Part shown: positions 37,504-47,110 of the stretch, one piece after another | How the letters are laid out: each line of letters starts with the position of its first letter | Numbering within the stretch: the first letter of the stretch is position 1 | Assembly (NCBI RefSeq): GCF_027019125.1 | Contig: NZ_JALUXE010000009.1 | Location: forward strand, 1 to 61,542 | Origin: Roseovarius sp. | Lineage (GTDB): Bacteria; Pseudomonadota; Alphaproteobacteria; Rhodobacterales; Rhodobacteraceae | Direction: 5' to 3' | Length of the DNA: 61,542 bases | Position numbers and translations under genes: made by a program | The notes under the pieces: model-generated | What the model was told of the DNA's origin: nothing | The model's input: the letters and a program-made list of their open reading frames with translations, nothing else | Database searches by the model: none

Positions 37504-37965
37504 TCAGGAGCCCGGATCCTTCTCGCCAATTTCAATGAATGATCCGCCTTCGAGGATCCAATGCGCCAACTGCTCGATGGCGCTATGAAGATTGGCCTGC
37601 TTTTTCAGCGTGCATTCCCAGACAATCGCGACCCGCCAGCCCTCATCCGACAACGTTGCCACGACCTTCTCATCGCGCCGAACATTGGCCATGAATTTCG
37701 CTGCCCAGAATTCGGGGCGCGTGGCAGGAGTCGATGCAAACCGACAGCCTTTGTGCCGGTGCCAGAAGCATCCATGCACAAAGACGGCGACCTTGTGCTT
37801 GGGCAGGACCAGATCCGGTCGACCACTCACGGTCTTGGGGTGAAGCCGGTAGCGGAACCCGCGCGCGTGAAGGGCGCGGCGCAACAAGAGCTCGGGCCGC
37901 GTATCTTTTCCACGTATTCCGGACATCATCCGGGATCGGGTCTCCTTGTTGACAATATCTGCCAT
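37504..37965 (-). CDS. vsr: Very short patch repair endonuclease Vsr
   Basis: Vsr nicks next to T:G mismatches created by deamination of 5-methylcytosine. The 153-residue product begins MADIVNKETRSRMMSGIRGK, the conserved Vsr N-terminus. It carries the catalytic Asp in SGRPDLVLP and the histidine/cysteine cluster VFVHGCFWHRHKGC. ATG 37965 was chosen over upstream starts because similarity begins there. It is divergent from the C5-methyltransferase gene, its expected functional partner, with 67 bases between. Confidence 0.93.
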   Translation of the reverse strand: MADIVNKETRSRMMSGIRGKDTRPELLLRRALHARGFRYRLHPKTVSGRPDLVLPKHKVAVFVHGCFWHRHKGCRFASTPATRPEFWAAKFMANVRRDEKVVATLSDEGWRVAIVWECTLKKQANLHSAIEQLAHWILEGGSFIEIGEKDPGS

Positions 37966-38032
37966 TTGCCTCCTGGCATCGCCTCGCCCACCTGGTATAC
38001 AGGCAACAGTCCTGTCATGAGAGGTTCCTGAT

Positions 38033-39586
38033 TTGCCAGCCAAATTCGGCATTGTCGATCTGTTTGCCGGTCCTGGCGGACTTGGCGAGGGTTTTTCCTG
38101 CCTCAGGATTGATGACCACGCGCCCTTTCACATCGGCATCTCCGTCGAAAAGGAAGCCTCAGCGCATCAAACGCTCAGGCTGCGGGCCTTTCTGCGGGAA
38201 CATCAGGCGCGTCACGGAAAGCTGCCGCAAGCCTTCGTCGATTTCCATGCAGGGCTTTCGGATGAACCGGATTGGCACGAGGTCGATGCCGAGGCGTGGG
38301 CGCAGGCCGATGCCGAGGCGCGCTGTCTTGAACTCGGGACCGAGGGCACAGGCAAGGACATCGATGCGGCCATCGCGAGCCTGCGCAGGGATTACGATGA
38401 CACGATCCTGATCGGTGGGCCGCCCTGCCAGGCCTATTCGCTGGTCGGCCGCGCCCGGTCGAAGGGGAAGGCCGGCTATGTCCCTGAGGACGATGAGCGG
38501 CACTACCTGTTCCGGGAATACATCAGCGTCCTCGACCGCCTGCGCCCGGCGGCCTTCGTGATGGAAAACGTCAAGGGGATGCTCTCCTCGACCATCGAAA
38601 GCCGTCTCGTGTTCGAGATGCTGATGGAGGACCTGGCATCGCTCGGCACTGGCAAGGGCCATCAATACGAACTGCGCGCGATCCATGTCGAAGACGGCAG
38701 GGCAAGCCTGCAGGAGGCAGCGCAGCCGTCCGATTTCATCGTGCGTGCAGAACGCTTCGGCGTGCCGCAGCGCCGTCACCGCGTCATCATCATCGGGATA
38801 CGCTCCGATCTCGCCAAGGGCGCAAGCGATGCCGACATTGCGGTGTCGGGTGTTGCCCGAACGGTCGATGACGTGATCGGGAACATGCCGATGCTGCGCA
38901 GCGGGATCAGCCGGGGGCAGGATGATCCGGACGCATGGCGGACGGTTGTCGCCGATGCTGCCCGGCTGCTGGCCAATCTTCATGGCGGCAAGGCGAATTC
39001 GCAGATCCGGGGCGTCTTCAAGGATGTCGCGAAACGGCTGAAGGCGGGCGGCACAGCGGCCCGCTCGGCGTCACGATTGCCAGAGGGGTATGGCACCTCC
39101 AACGACGCTCTGCTGCAGTGGCTGGAAAGGCCGGGGCTGCGCGGGCTGGCGCAGCACGAGACGCGGGGGCACATGGCGTCGGACCTTCGCCGTTACCTCT
39201 TCGCGGCCGCGTTCGGTGATGTGCATGGCTACAGCCCTAAGGCCGCCGACTTCCCGTATCTCATCAGCCCGGACCACAAGAACTGGGACAGCGGGAAGTT
39301 CAACGACAGGTTCCGGGTGCAGCTGGCGGGGGAGGCCTCAACGACCGTTACGAGCCACATTTCGAAGGATGGTCACTACTTCATCCATCCGGACCCTATG
39401 CAGTGCCGCAGCCTGACGGTGCGCGAGGCTGCGCGCCTTCAGACCTTCCCTGACGACTATCTGTTCCTCGGCAATCGCACACAGCAATACGTTCAGGTTG
39501 GGAACGCGGTTCCGCCGTTCCTCGCAACGCAGATCGCGGGTCTTGTGCATGCTGCGCTGACAAATACGGGCAAACTACAGCCCTGA
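38033..39586 (+). CDS. DNA (cytosine-5-)-methyltransferase
   Basis: The 517-residue C5-methyltransferase shows motif I (VDLFAGPGGLGEGF), motif IV with nucleophile C132 (GGPPCQAYS), motif VI (FVMENVKGM), motif VIII (PQRRHRVIIIG), motif IX (LTVREAARLQTFPDDY) and motif X (QVGNAVPP). It probably starts at TTG, since AGAGG lies 8 bases upstream and no ATG fits. A long target-recognition region (about 270-420) makes the specificity unpredictable. It is the modification enzyme of the defence operon that follows and leaves T:G mismatches for Vsr. Confidence 0.93.
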   Translation: MPAKFGIVDLFAGPGGLGEGFSCLRIDDHAPFHIGISVEKEASAHQTLRLRAFLREHQARHGKLPQAFVDFHAGLSDEPDWHEVDAEAWAQADAEARCLELGTEGTGKDIDAAIASLRRDYDDTILIGGPPCQAYSLVGRARSKGKAGYVPEDDERHYLFREYISVLDRLRPAAFVMENVKGMLSSTIESRLVFEMLMEDLASLGTGKGHQYELRAIHVEDGRASLQEAAQPSDFIVRAERFGVPQRRHRVIIIGIRSDLAKGASDADIAVSGVARTVDDVIGNMPMLRSGISRGQDDPDAWRTVVADAARLLANLHGGKANSQIRGVFKDVAKRLKAGGTAARSASRLPEGYGTSNDALLQWLERPGLRGLAQHETRGHMASDLRRYLFAAAFGDVHGYSPKAADFPYLISPDHKNWDSGKFNDRFRVQLAGEASTTVTSHISKDGHYFIHPDPMQCRSLTVREAARLQTFPDDYLFLGNRTQQYVQVGNAVPPFLATQIAGLVHAALTNTGKLQP

Positions 39587-39651
39587 AATCCTTGCAATAT
39601 CGAGTTCCTCCCGCCAAAGTTGTTGAGAGGCTTGGAGAAACGAAGGATAGC

Positions 39652-41145
39652 ATGCAGGAAGTTGTTTCGACACGTCGCGCCGATGCAACACCGCATGCAG
39701 CCTCATTGATCGAGGGTCTGAGGGATATCGGCTATTCCCTCGAGACCGCAATTTCCGATGTCATCGACAACTCGATAACTGCCGGAGCACGGCGCGTCCG
39801 GATCGTGACCGAGACGTTCGCGGACGATCCCCATATCGCCATCATCGATGATGGGGGCGGAATGACGGAAGAAGAATTGATCGCAGCTATGCGTCCAGGT
39901 AGCCGCAACCCCCTGGCATCACGAGATGAACCCGACCTTGGCCGTTTCGGTCTTGGAATGAAGAGCGCAAGTTTTTCGCAATGTCGTCGGCTGACCGTCG
40001 TGTCGCGGAGGGATAGCAGAACATCGGCAGCAGTCTGGGATCTGGACGATGTCGCGGAGCGGAACGAGTGGGCGGTACAGCTTCCCGATGACGTGTCCCA
40101 AATTCCCGAGGTCGAAAAGCTGGGAGAAACCGGCACCCTCGTTCTCTGGGAAAAGCTTGATCGTTTGTCAGGCGGGTACGCCCATAACGCGGCAAAGCGA
40201 GCCGAGGTGATCAATCAGCGCATTGCCGAAACGGAACGGCATCTGCGCCTCGTCTTCCACCGCTTCATTGAGGATGCAAAACCGCTTTCGATTTCGCTGA
40301 ATGGTCGGGTGCTTCCGCCTCTCGATCCATTTGCCCGAAAGAACCCGGCTACCATTCCCGACCCCGAGGAGCGGCTTTCGCTGATCCGGGGGGACGTCGA
40401 AATCCAGAGCTTCACCCTTCCGCACCACAAGCAGATGGGCAAGACGGACTGGGAAGACATTGCCGGACCGGAAGGCCACCTGAAGTCACAGGGCTTCTAT
40501 CTCTATCGTGGCAAGCGGCTGATCCTGTACGGGACCTGGTTCGGCCTGTGCCGCCAGTCGGAACTTACCAAGCTGTCGCGGGTCAGGATCGACATTCCCA
40601 ACAGCATGGACGCCGACTGGAAGATCGACGTCAAGAAGTCCTCGGCGCAGTTGCCACCCATCGTCAGGGACCGCCTCAAGAAGGTCATCGAGCGGATTCA
40701 GGACGGATCGAAGCGCACCTACCGCAAGCGCGGCCAGAAGCTGGTCGATCACAAGCGTCTGCCCATGTGGCATCGCATCCAGGCCGAGGGGCAGATCCGG
40801 TACAGACCCAACGTCGAGCATCCGGCCTTTGCGGACTTTGCCGAAAGTCTGCCGCCAGACCTGCGGCGCGGCTTTTTCAATTGTATCGCTCTGGTCGGTG
40901 CGTCCCTGCCGATCGAGACCCTGCACGCGGATATGGCGGGGACCGCCGAAGAGATCGTGCCTGATCGGGTCGACGAGGACACCCTCGCACAGGCCGTTCA
41001 GGCGACCCTTTCCGTTCTCATGGGTGCGCGCAAGGACATCAAGGAAATCATGGCCTTGATGAAGGACGTTGATCCGTTTCGGTCAGCTTGGGACGATACG
41101 CAGCGCATCATCGCGACGACGCTTGAAGAAAAGGAGCAGCAATGA
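39652..41145 (+). CDS. MORC/MutL-like GHKL ATPase of an Mza-type defence system
   Basis: This 497-residue GHKL ATPase has its nucleotide site at the N-terminus: DVIDN (36-40, Asn40 as Mg ligand), IIDDGGGM (about 64-71) and GRFGLGMKSA (97-106). A second, S5-like and DNA-contacting region follows, with a basic stretch SKRTYRKRGQKL. Such ATPases next to Z1, PD-(D/E)XK and AIPR genes were described as relatives of MutL and eukaryotic MORC proteins in restriction-like operons. ATG 39652 has AAGGA upstream; an earlier in-frame TTG at 39592 is less likely. It overlaps the Z1 gene by 4 bases. Confidence 0.88.
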   Translation: MQEVVSTRRADATPHAASLIEGLRDIGYSLETAISDVIDNSITAGARRVRIVTETFADDPHIAIIDDGGGMTEEELIAAMRPGSRNPLASRDEPDLGRFGLGMKSASFSQCRRLTVVSRRDSRTSAAVWDLDDVAERNEWAVQLPDDVSQIPEVEKLGETGTLVLWEKLDRLSGGYAHNAAKRAEVINQRIAETERHLRLVFHRFIEDAKPLSISLNGRVLPPLDPFARKNPATIPDPEERLSLIRGDVEIQSFTLPHHKQMGKTDWEDIAGPEGHLKSQGFYLYRGKRLILYGTWFGLCRQSELTKLSRVRIDIPNSMDADWKIDVKKSSAQLPPIVRDRLKKVIERIQDGSKRTYRKRGQKLVDHKRLPMWHRIQAEGQIRYRPNVEHPAFADFAESLPPDLRRGFFNCIALVGASLPIETLHADMAGTAEEIVPDRVDEDTLAQAVQATLSVLMGARKDIKEIMALMKDVDPFRSAWDDTQRIIATTLEEKEQQ

Positions 41146-43877
41146 CGCCGCTTCTCAGCAGTCTTGAGGGCATGACGTCCATGTACATGGCGTCCCAAGC
41201 CGGGCCTCACACTGCACAATCCATTCGGGACATCATCGCCCAACTGCGCGAAACCCCGATGTTCGCTGGCAAGATCGAGGATGAGGACGCCGAGGAACTG
41301 GCGCGGCTGATCGAGGAGAAATACGGGATCAGCATGGGTCTTGGCGCCATCGTGGATGCCGAAGATTTCAAGCCCTGGCTGCACGACGCTCGGATCAATG
41401 GCGAGGTAGGAGATTTCTACTGGGGGCGGTATCGCAGGCTTCTGGGCCTGAAGGGGCTGCCAAAATCGGTGATCGACGGAACCGACGAGGTCACGGATAA
41501 GGTGCTGGACCGCCTGGGCAACCCGAACAACCTGAGCCCCTGGAGCCGCCGCGGCATGGTGGTGGGGCATGTCCAGAGCGGCAAGACAGCGAACTATACC
41601 GGCCTGATCTGCAAGGCGGCGGATGCGGGCTACCGGCTGATCGTGGTCATCGCGGGCATCCACAACAACCTGCGCAACCAGACCCAGGCGCGGATCGACG
41701 AAGGCTTCATCGGGCGCGATACCGGGCGGCTGGCCCATGCCAACAAGGCGCAACGCCAGAAGATCATCGGCGTCGGACAGTTCGATCAGCGCGAATTTCC
41801 CGTATCGCTGACCAACACTCTGCGCGATTTCAACAAGGCGACGGCCACGACTTTCACCGCGCAGCTGAGCCAGATCAACGTGCCTGTGGTGCTGGTGATC
41901 AAGAAGAACTCCAGCACGTTGAAGAACCTGCTGGAATGGCTGAAGGAACATTCCGTTCACCAGAGCACGCAGATGGTCAGCCAGCCCATGCTGCTGATCG
42001 ATGACGAGGCCGACAACGCCTCGATCAACACGGCCTATCAGCGGGACGAGGTGACACGGATCAACAGCCAGATCCGCGAGCTGCTCTCGTTGTTTCATCG
42101 CAGTTGCTATGTCGGCTATACCGCGACGCCCTTCGCCAACATCTTCATCGATCCCGACACCGATGACGATGCGCTGAAACAGGACCTGTTCCCGCGGGAT
42201 TTCATCATCGGGCTGGATGCGCCGTCGAACTATTTCGGGGCGCAGAAGATCTTCCTCGACGCGCGCGACCAGCACATCCGGCTGATCGACGACAACGAGG
42301 ACGTGCTGCCGATGAAGCACAAGATCGACCATCCGGTCGATGTGCTGCCCGGCAGTCTGGTGGAGGCCGTGCGCGCCTTCATCGTCGCCCGCGCGATCCG
42401 GAACGCGCGCGGGCAACAGGCCGGCCATGCGTCGATGCTGGTCAACGCCTCGCGCTTTACGGACGTGCAGGGGCGCTTGCGGTCGCGGATCGCCGATGTG
42501 GTGGCGCGTATCCGTGACGCCGTGGCCGTCGACGCAGGAAAGGGCGCGGCTGCGCTGCGGAACCCCGAGATCGCTGCGCTGCATGCGACATGGAAACGGG
42601 AATTTGCCGACGCGGAGGGGGGCGACTGGCCATCGGTGCAGGCGCGATTACACGAGGTTCTGGTGGCGGCCCGCGTGGTCGAGGTCAACGCCTCAAAGCG
42701 CGCCCAAGCGCTGGATTATGACCACGCCGGGGAAAACGGGATCACGGTAATCGCAGTCGGTGGCTTCTCGTTGTCACGGGGGCTGACCCTCGAAGGACTC
42801 ACGGTCAGCTACTTCCTGCGCAATTCCATGATGTACGACACATTGATGCAGATGGGCCGCTGGTTCGGCTACAGGCCGGGCTACGAGGACCTGTGCCGCG
42901 TCTGGATGCCTGCGGATGGCGTCGGGTGGTATGCCCATATCCACGAGGCCATGGACGACCTGCAGACACAGCTGAAGCGGATGGAGCTTGCCAAAGCAAC
43001 GCCCGCCCAATTCGGGCTCGCCGTGCGCAGCCACCCAGAGGCGCTTATCGTGACGGCGCGCAACAAGATGGGGACGGGGAAAGAATTCCCCATGAAAGTT
43101 GGTCTTGCAGGCAAACTGGTCGAAACGACACGCATTCGTAATGATCGTGAACAACTCCAACGCAACGTGGAAGCTGGGCGGGCGCTAGCCGCTGCAATCA
43201 AGGCCAGTGGCCTGCCAGAACAACGTCCTTCACGCGGAACCCTTTTCAGCGGCGTTTCCGTCGATCTGATACGCGATTTCCTTCGTGTATTTCGCGCGGA
43301 CACCTCCGATCCTCTCACGGATCCAAGGTTAATGGCTGACTACATCGATGCTCGCGCTGAAACAGAACTGCGTGATTGGGATGTACTTTTCGCCAGCGCT
43401 CAGAAGGAAGATGCAAAGCTTGCAGATTTGTCCGGACTTGAAATGCGAGCCTTTGGCCGATCAGTTGGCGAGCCGGAACTTCGCGATGGAATTCTCGCGA
43501 TCAGCGGTACAAGTCGACGTGTTGGCTCTCCGGGTGACGAGAGGGTCGGTCTGACAAAGGAGCAGATCGAAACCGCTATCGATGCCTTTCGCGAAGAGCG
43601 TATGCGTGATGGCAAGGATGTTCCGAAAACCCTTCCACCACGCATCTTTTGCGAGATTCGCGGTCGCCGCCCGCTAATGATCCTCCGCTTTGTCGAACCT
43701 GTGGTTCCGGAGGAACTTCAGGCCAAATCACCTGCTTTGGTCTTGGCCTGGAGCATTTGCTTCCCGGGATCTGACATCCACGGCGGCACCGTCGAATACA
43801 TCGTGAACACCATCCGCATGCGCGAAATGTTCGGCGAGGAGGAGATCGAAGAGGAGGCGCTTGGTGATCCCGAATGA
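41142..43877 (+). CDS. Z1 domain helicase-like ATPase
   Basis: The 911-residue superfamily 2-like ATPase contains the Z1 domain. Walker A is VGHVQSGKTANYTG (about 142-155), Walker B is MLLIDDEADNAS (about 283-294), and a motif VI-like segment is LMQMGRWFGYRPGYEDLCRVW (shown in pieces: QMGRWFGYR, near residue 570). Z1 proteins probably move along or remodel DNA for the associated nuclease. The last ~180 residues are less GC-biased and less conserved. It is coupled to both neighbours by overlaps. Confidence 0.9.
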   Translation: MTPLLSSLEGMTSMYMASQAGPHTAQSIRDIIAQLRETPMFAGKIEDEDAEELARLIEEKYGISMGLGAIVDAEDFKPWLHDARINGEVGDFYWGRYRRLLGLKGLPKSVIDGTDEVTDKVLDRLGNPNNLSPWSRRGMVVGHVQSGKTANYTGLICKAADAGYRLIVVIAGIHNNLRNQTQARIDEGFIGRDTGRLAHANKAQRQKIIGVGQFDQREFPVSLTNTLRDFNKATATTFTAQLSQINVPVVLVIKKNSSTLKNLLEWLKEHSVHQSTQMVSQPMLLIDDEADNASINTAYQRDEVTRINSQIRELLSLFHRSCYVGYTATPFANIFIDPDTDDDALKQDLFPRDFIIGLDAPSNYFGAQKIFLDARDQHIRLIDDNEDVLPMKHKIDHPVDVLPGSLVEAVRAFIVARAIRNARGQQAGHASMLVNASRFTDVQGRLRSRIADVVARIRDAVAVDAGKGAAALRNPEIAALHATWKREFADAEGGDWPSVQARLHEVLVAARVVEVNASKRAQALDYDHAGENGITVIAVGGFSLSRGLTLEGLTVSYFLRNSMMYDTLMQMGRWFGYRPGYEDLCRVWMPADGVGWYAHIHEAMDDLQTQLKRMELAKATPAQFGLAVRSHPEALIVTARNKMGTGKEFPMKVGLAGKLVETTRIRNDREQLQRNVEAGRALAAAIKASGLPEQRPSRGTLFSGVSVDLIRDFLRVFRADTSDPLTDPRLMADYIDARAETELRDWDVLFASAQKEDAKLADLSGLEMRAFGRSVGEPELRDGILAISGTSRRVGSPGDERVGLTKEQIETAIDAFREERMRDGKDVPKTLPPRIFCEIRGRRPLMILRFVEPVVPEELQAKSPALVLAWSICFPGSDIHGGTVEYIVNTIRMREMFGEEEIEEEALGDPE

Positions 43878-44838
43878 CACGCCTTGGTCCGGCCTCGAGG
43901 CGGGAAAGGTCGATACGCGGCGGGTGGATGCCGCGGCTCGATGGAACTGGTTCTGGGCCGTCATGCCGAGGGCGGATGCGACGCTGGTTCTTCAGTTGAG
44001 TGATCTGCCGCGCCCCGTCCCGGACCTCCCCAAGCTCAAGAACCTTGAAATCCGTTTCCAGACCCTGCCGGGTGGTCCGATCCTCTATATCAGGCTTAAG
44101 GACAACGCCCAGATGGAGCTGTTCGAGACGCTCTGCCGCGACGTGATGGCAGCGGGAGAACTGGCGGAGACCGAGGCCGAGGCCCTGGAGCGGGCCATCG
44201 GGCGCACCTTCCGGTGGCACTACCTTCTGCGCGGAGGCAAGCTGGAAGTGCTGTCCGAGGACGCGCAGAAGGGCCTGATCGGCGAAATTGAAGTCCTGAA
44301 GCTTCTGATCGCCGAGCTTGGGCCAAAGCCCGCCCTTTCCGCATGGATGGGACCATCCGGCGCGCCCAAGGACTTCGAACTCAAGGCAGATTGCATCGAG
44401 GTCAAGGCTCGTCGTGGCGCGTCGCAGCCTTTCGTCAAGATCACCAGCGAGCATCAGCTGGCCGATGTGCCTGATCGGCGTATCTGGCTGGCGGTGCTGG
44501 CCGTCGACAAGGTGCAGCCGCCGCATGGACGATCCCTGACCGAACATGTGCACATGGTCACGGAGCTTCTGGAGCGCACTGAACCATCATCGGTGATGGA
44601 TTGGGACCTGCACCTCGCGGATGTCGGCTACGACGCCCTGCACGACTATTCGCCATGGCGCTGGATCGTGTCCGCGCCCGAGTTTTTCGCGGTCACAGAC
44701 GAGTTTCCGCGGATCGCTGCACCGGTCCCGCTCGGCGTGTCCGGCGTCACCTACGCGCTGGCGCTTTCGGCCTGTTCGCCCTTCCTCAAGGCTTGGGATG
44801 ATGTGCGGGTCGGCTTGATCGAAGGTGGGCAGACATGA
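43864..44838 (+). CDS. PD-(D/E)XK motif protein (DUF4420 type)
   Basis: This ~324-residue restriction-endonuclease-fold protein carries candidate active-site residues E141 in LIGEIEVLKLL, D170 in APKDFELKA and E179/K181 in CIEVKARRG, the D-(x)n-ExK pattern. It is the likely nuclease of the operon. GTG 43864 has GAGGAGG 7-10 bases upstream; the adjacent TTG 43861 is an alternative. It overlaps Z1 by 14 bases and the AIPR gene by 4. Confidence 0.87.
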   Translation: MIPNDTPWSGLEAGKVDTRRVDAAARWNWFWAVMPRADATLVLQLSDLPRPVPDLPKLKNLEIRFQTLPGGPILYIRLKDNAQMELFETLCRDVMAAGELAETEAEALERAIGRTFRWHYLLRGGKLEVLSEDAQKGLIGEIEVLKLLIAELGPKPALSAWMGPSGAPKDFELKADCIEVKARRGASQPFVKITSEHQLADVPDRRIWLAVLAVDKVQPPHGRSLTEHVHMVTELLERTEPSSVMDWDLHLADVGYDALHDYSPWRWIVSAPEFFAVTDEFPRIAAPVPLGVSGVTYALALSACSPFLKAWDDVRVGLIEGGQT

Positions 44839-46907
44839 GCGAGCTTCAGGAATACCATCAGAACCTTATGGCCGACATCCGCCGCGAAGCCGACGCCAGT
44901 GGGATCTTCCCGGTTGAGGCCTTTTTCGACCGGATGACCGAGCGCCTGACGGAAGCGGGTGAACTCGAGGTTGCGGATCGTTCCTACTACCAGAGCGGCG
45001 AGGGCGGGCAGAGGCTCAGGATCGACGGATACGCAGGAGACCCGCGTGACAGCGGGGGCGTGTTGGGTCTGATCGTCTGCGACTTCGTGGACAGTGAAGA
45101 GATCCAGACCTTCGGAAAGGGCGATGTGCCGCCCATCCTGAACCCCTTGATCCGTTTTCTTAAAAAGGCCCGGACGGAAGATTTCCGTGATGCCCTGAAC
45201 GAGGTGAGTCCCGCATTTCAGGTCTCGGACCTGATCATCACGACTTGGTCGCAGGTCACCAAGGTCAAGCTGATCCTGGTGTCGAACCGCCAGTACATCG
45301 GTCGTGACGATGCGGTGAAGCTGCAGGAACTCGATGACGTTCCGGTCACGTGGTCGGTCTGGGACCTTGCCCGCTTTGAGCGCTTTGATCGTTCCGGCCA
45401 GGCGCGCGAGGACATGGTGATCGACTTCGCCGGGGACTTCGGCGGGCCATTGCCGGCGCTGAAGGCGTCACAAACGGGCGCAGCACTGGAAAGCTACCTC
45501 CTGATCGTGCCGGGCGAACAACTGGCTTCGATCTACGACCGATGGGGCGCAAGGCTTCTCGAGGCGAATGTGCGCTCGTTCCTGCAGGCGCGGGCCAAGA
45601 CCAACAAGGGCATCCAGAAGACGATCAAGGAAGAGCCGGAGCTGTTCTTTCCCTACAACAACGGGCTATCCGCGACGGCGGACGACGTGACCTGCGTCCG
45701 CACGGATGACGGACTTGCAATCGCGTCGATCAGCAATCTGCAGATCGTGAACGGTGCCCAGACGACCGGATCGATCCACACCGGGCTGAAGAACGCCCGC
45801 GAGCAGCTTCCGCAGGTTTTCGTCCAGATGAAGCTGACCGTGGTGCCGCCCGACCGGTCGGAGGAGATCGTGCCGAAGATTTCCGAGTTCGCGAACACCC
45901 AGAACAAGGTGAACGCGGCAGATTTCTTCTCGAACCACCCGTTCCATATCCGCATCGAACAGTTCTCGCGTAGTGTGATCTTCACGGCCCGCGAAGGCGA
46001 GCGCCATGACAGCAAGTGGTTCTACGAGCGGTCCCGCGGTCAGTTCATCAACGCGCGTGGGCGCCTGACACCTGCCCAGCAGAAAAAGTTCGACCTCGAG
46101 TTCCCCAAGGCGCAGCTTTTCAGCAAGACCGACCTTGCGAAGTTCGAGTATTCGGCTGCAGGCCATCCTGACTTGGTTTCGAAAGGCGCACAGAAGAACT
46201 TCGCAGAATTCGCCAAGGAGATCGGTGAGGCTTGGGCGAGGAGCGATGCCCGATACGATGAACTCTGGTATCGGCGGCTGATCGCGAAGGCCATCATTTT
46301 CAGGAAGCTGGAGACCGAGGTGCCGAAACAGCCTTGGTACGAAGGCGGCTACCGCGCGAACATCGTGACCTACGCCATGGCGAAGGTTTTCCATGATGCG
46401 GCCAGTGACAAGCAGGTGCTGGACGTCGATGCCATCTGGCGGCGTCAAGCGGTTTCGGTCGCCTTGTTGCGTGCGCTGCTCGTCGCCGCGGCCGAGGCCA
46501 ACGATGTCATCACGCACCCACCGGCCGGGGTCCGGAACATGTCCGAGTGGGCAAAGCAGCAGGCGTGCTGGAACGGCCTGAAGGGGAGGACGCTCGATTA
46601 TGACGACGATTTCGCCAGCTGCCTGACGCTGGTGGAATCCGTCCGAACCGCGGTGCGGGACTCGAGAGCGAAGAAGGCACTGACCGAAGGCATCAACGCC
46701 CAGACCGAAGTGGTCAACCTTGGGTCCGAGTTCTGGACCAAGGTGATGAATTGGGGGAAAGCCGAACGGAAGCTGTCACCCAAGGACCTGCAGATCCTGC
46801 AGATATGCATGTCGATGCCGCGAAGGATTCCGTCGGATTTTCAAGCAAAGCACGCCATGAACGTACTGCACAGGATGAAAGATCAGGGTTTTGAGGCCCA
46901 ACAATGA
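44835..46907 (+). CDS. AIPR family abortive-infection-type protein
   Basis: The 690-residue protein matches the AIPR (abortive infection phage resistance) family: ELFFPYNNGLSATADDV near residue 275 and LQIVNGAQTTGSI near 303 are the conserved motifs, and AIPR domains often accompany Z1/MORC-type operons. Its biochemical activity is not established to my knowledge. It is the last gene of the operon (coupled by ATGA to the PD-(D/E)XK gene). The 200 bases after it hold no supported gene. Confidence 0.88.
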   Translation: MSELQEYHQNLMADIRREADASGIFPVEAFFDRMTERLTEAGELEVADRSYYQSGEGGQRLRIDGYAGDPRDSGGVLGLIVCDFVDSEEIQTFGKGDVPPILNPLIRFLKKARTEDFRDALNEVSPAFQVSDLIITTWSQVTKVKLILVSNRQYIGRDDAVKLQELDDVPVTWSVWDLARFERFDRSGQAREDMVIDFAGDFGGPLPALKASQTGAALESYLLIVPGEQLASIYDRWGARLLEANVRSFLQARAKTNKGIQKTIKEEPELFFPYNNGLSATADDVTCVRTDDGLAIASISNLQIVNGAQTTGSIHTGLKNAREQLPQVFVQMKLTVVPPDRSEEIVPKISEFANTQNKVNAADFFSNHPFHIRIEQFSRSVIFTAREGERHDSKWFYERSRGQFINARGRLTPAQQKKFDLEFPKAQLFSKTDLAKFEYSAAGHPDLVSKGAQKNFAEFAKEIGEAWARSDARYDELWYRRLIAKAIIFRKLETEVPKQPWYEGGYRANIVTYAMAKVFHDAASDKQVLDVDAIWRRQAVSVALLRALLVAAAEANDVITHPPAGVRNMSEWAKQQACWNGLKGRTLDYDDDFASCLTLVESVRTAVRDSRAKKALTEGINAQTEVVNLGSEFWTKVMNWGKAERKLSPKDLQILQICMSMPRRIPSDFQAKHAMNVLHRMKDQGFEAQQ

Positions 46908-47110
46908 CCCTTTTCGGCCCATAGCCGACAGTTGAGCCCGGCGCAGGCCACCGCGGCACGCGACCAATTGCGGACGGTCTGGAACACGCCGTACCCGAGG
47001 TGCGGCGCTTCTTTCGCGGCCGCCTGATCGATGCGGCGACACATCGTCTGTGCTATCCCTCCTACCGTTTTGGCCCTCGTTCAATCCGCCCGAATTGAAT
47101 CGCATGCATG
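46908..47110. other. Intergenic stretch between the Mza-type operon and the SLOG gene
   Basis: The segment separates two convergent gene groups. A plus-strand open frame in the second half encodes about 55 residues ending SYRFGPRSIRPN without a start codon or recognised similarity; it may be a gene relic. I see no clear terminator. Confidence 0.4.

Noticed and set aside
40998..42584. Long minus-strand frame opposite the MORC and Z1 genes
   Set aside because: The plus-strand frames have ATPase motifs and coupled starts; the minus frame shows none.
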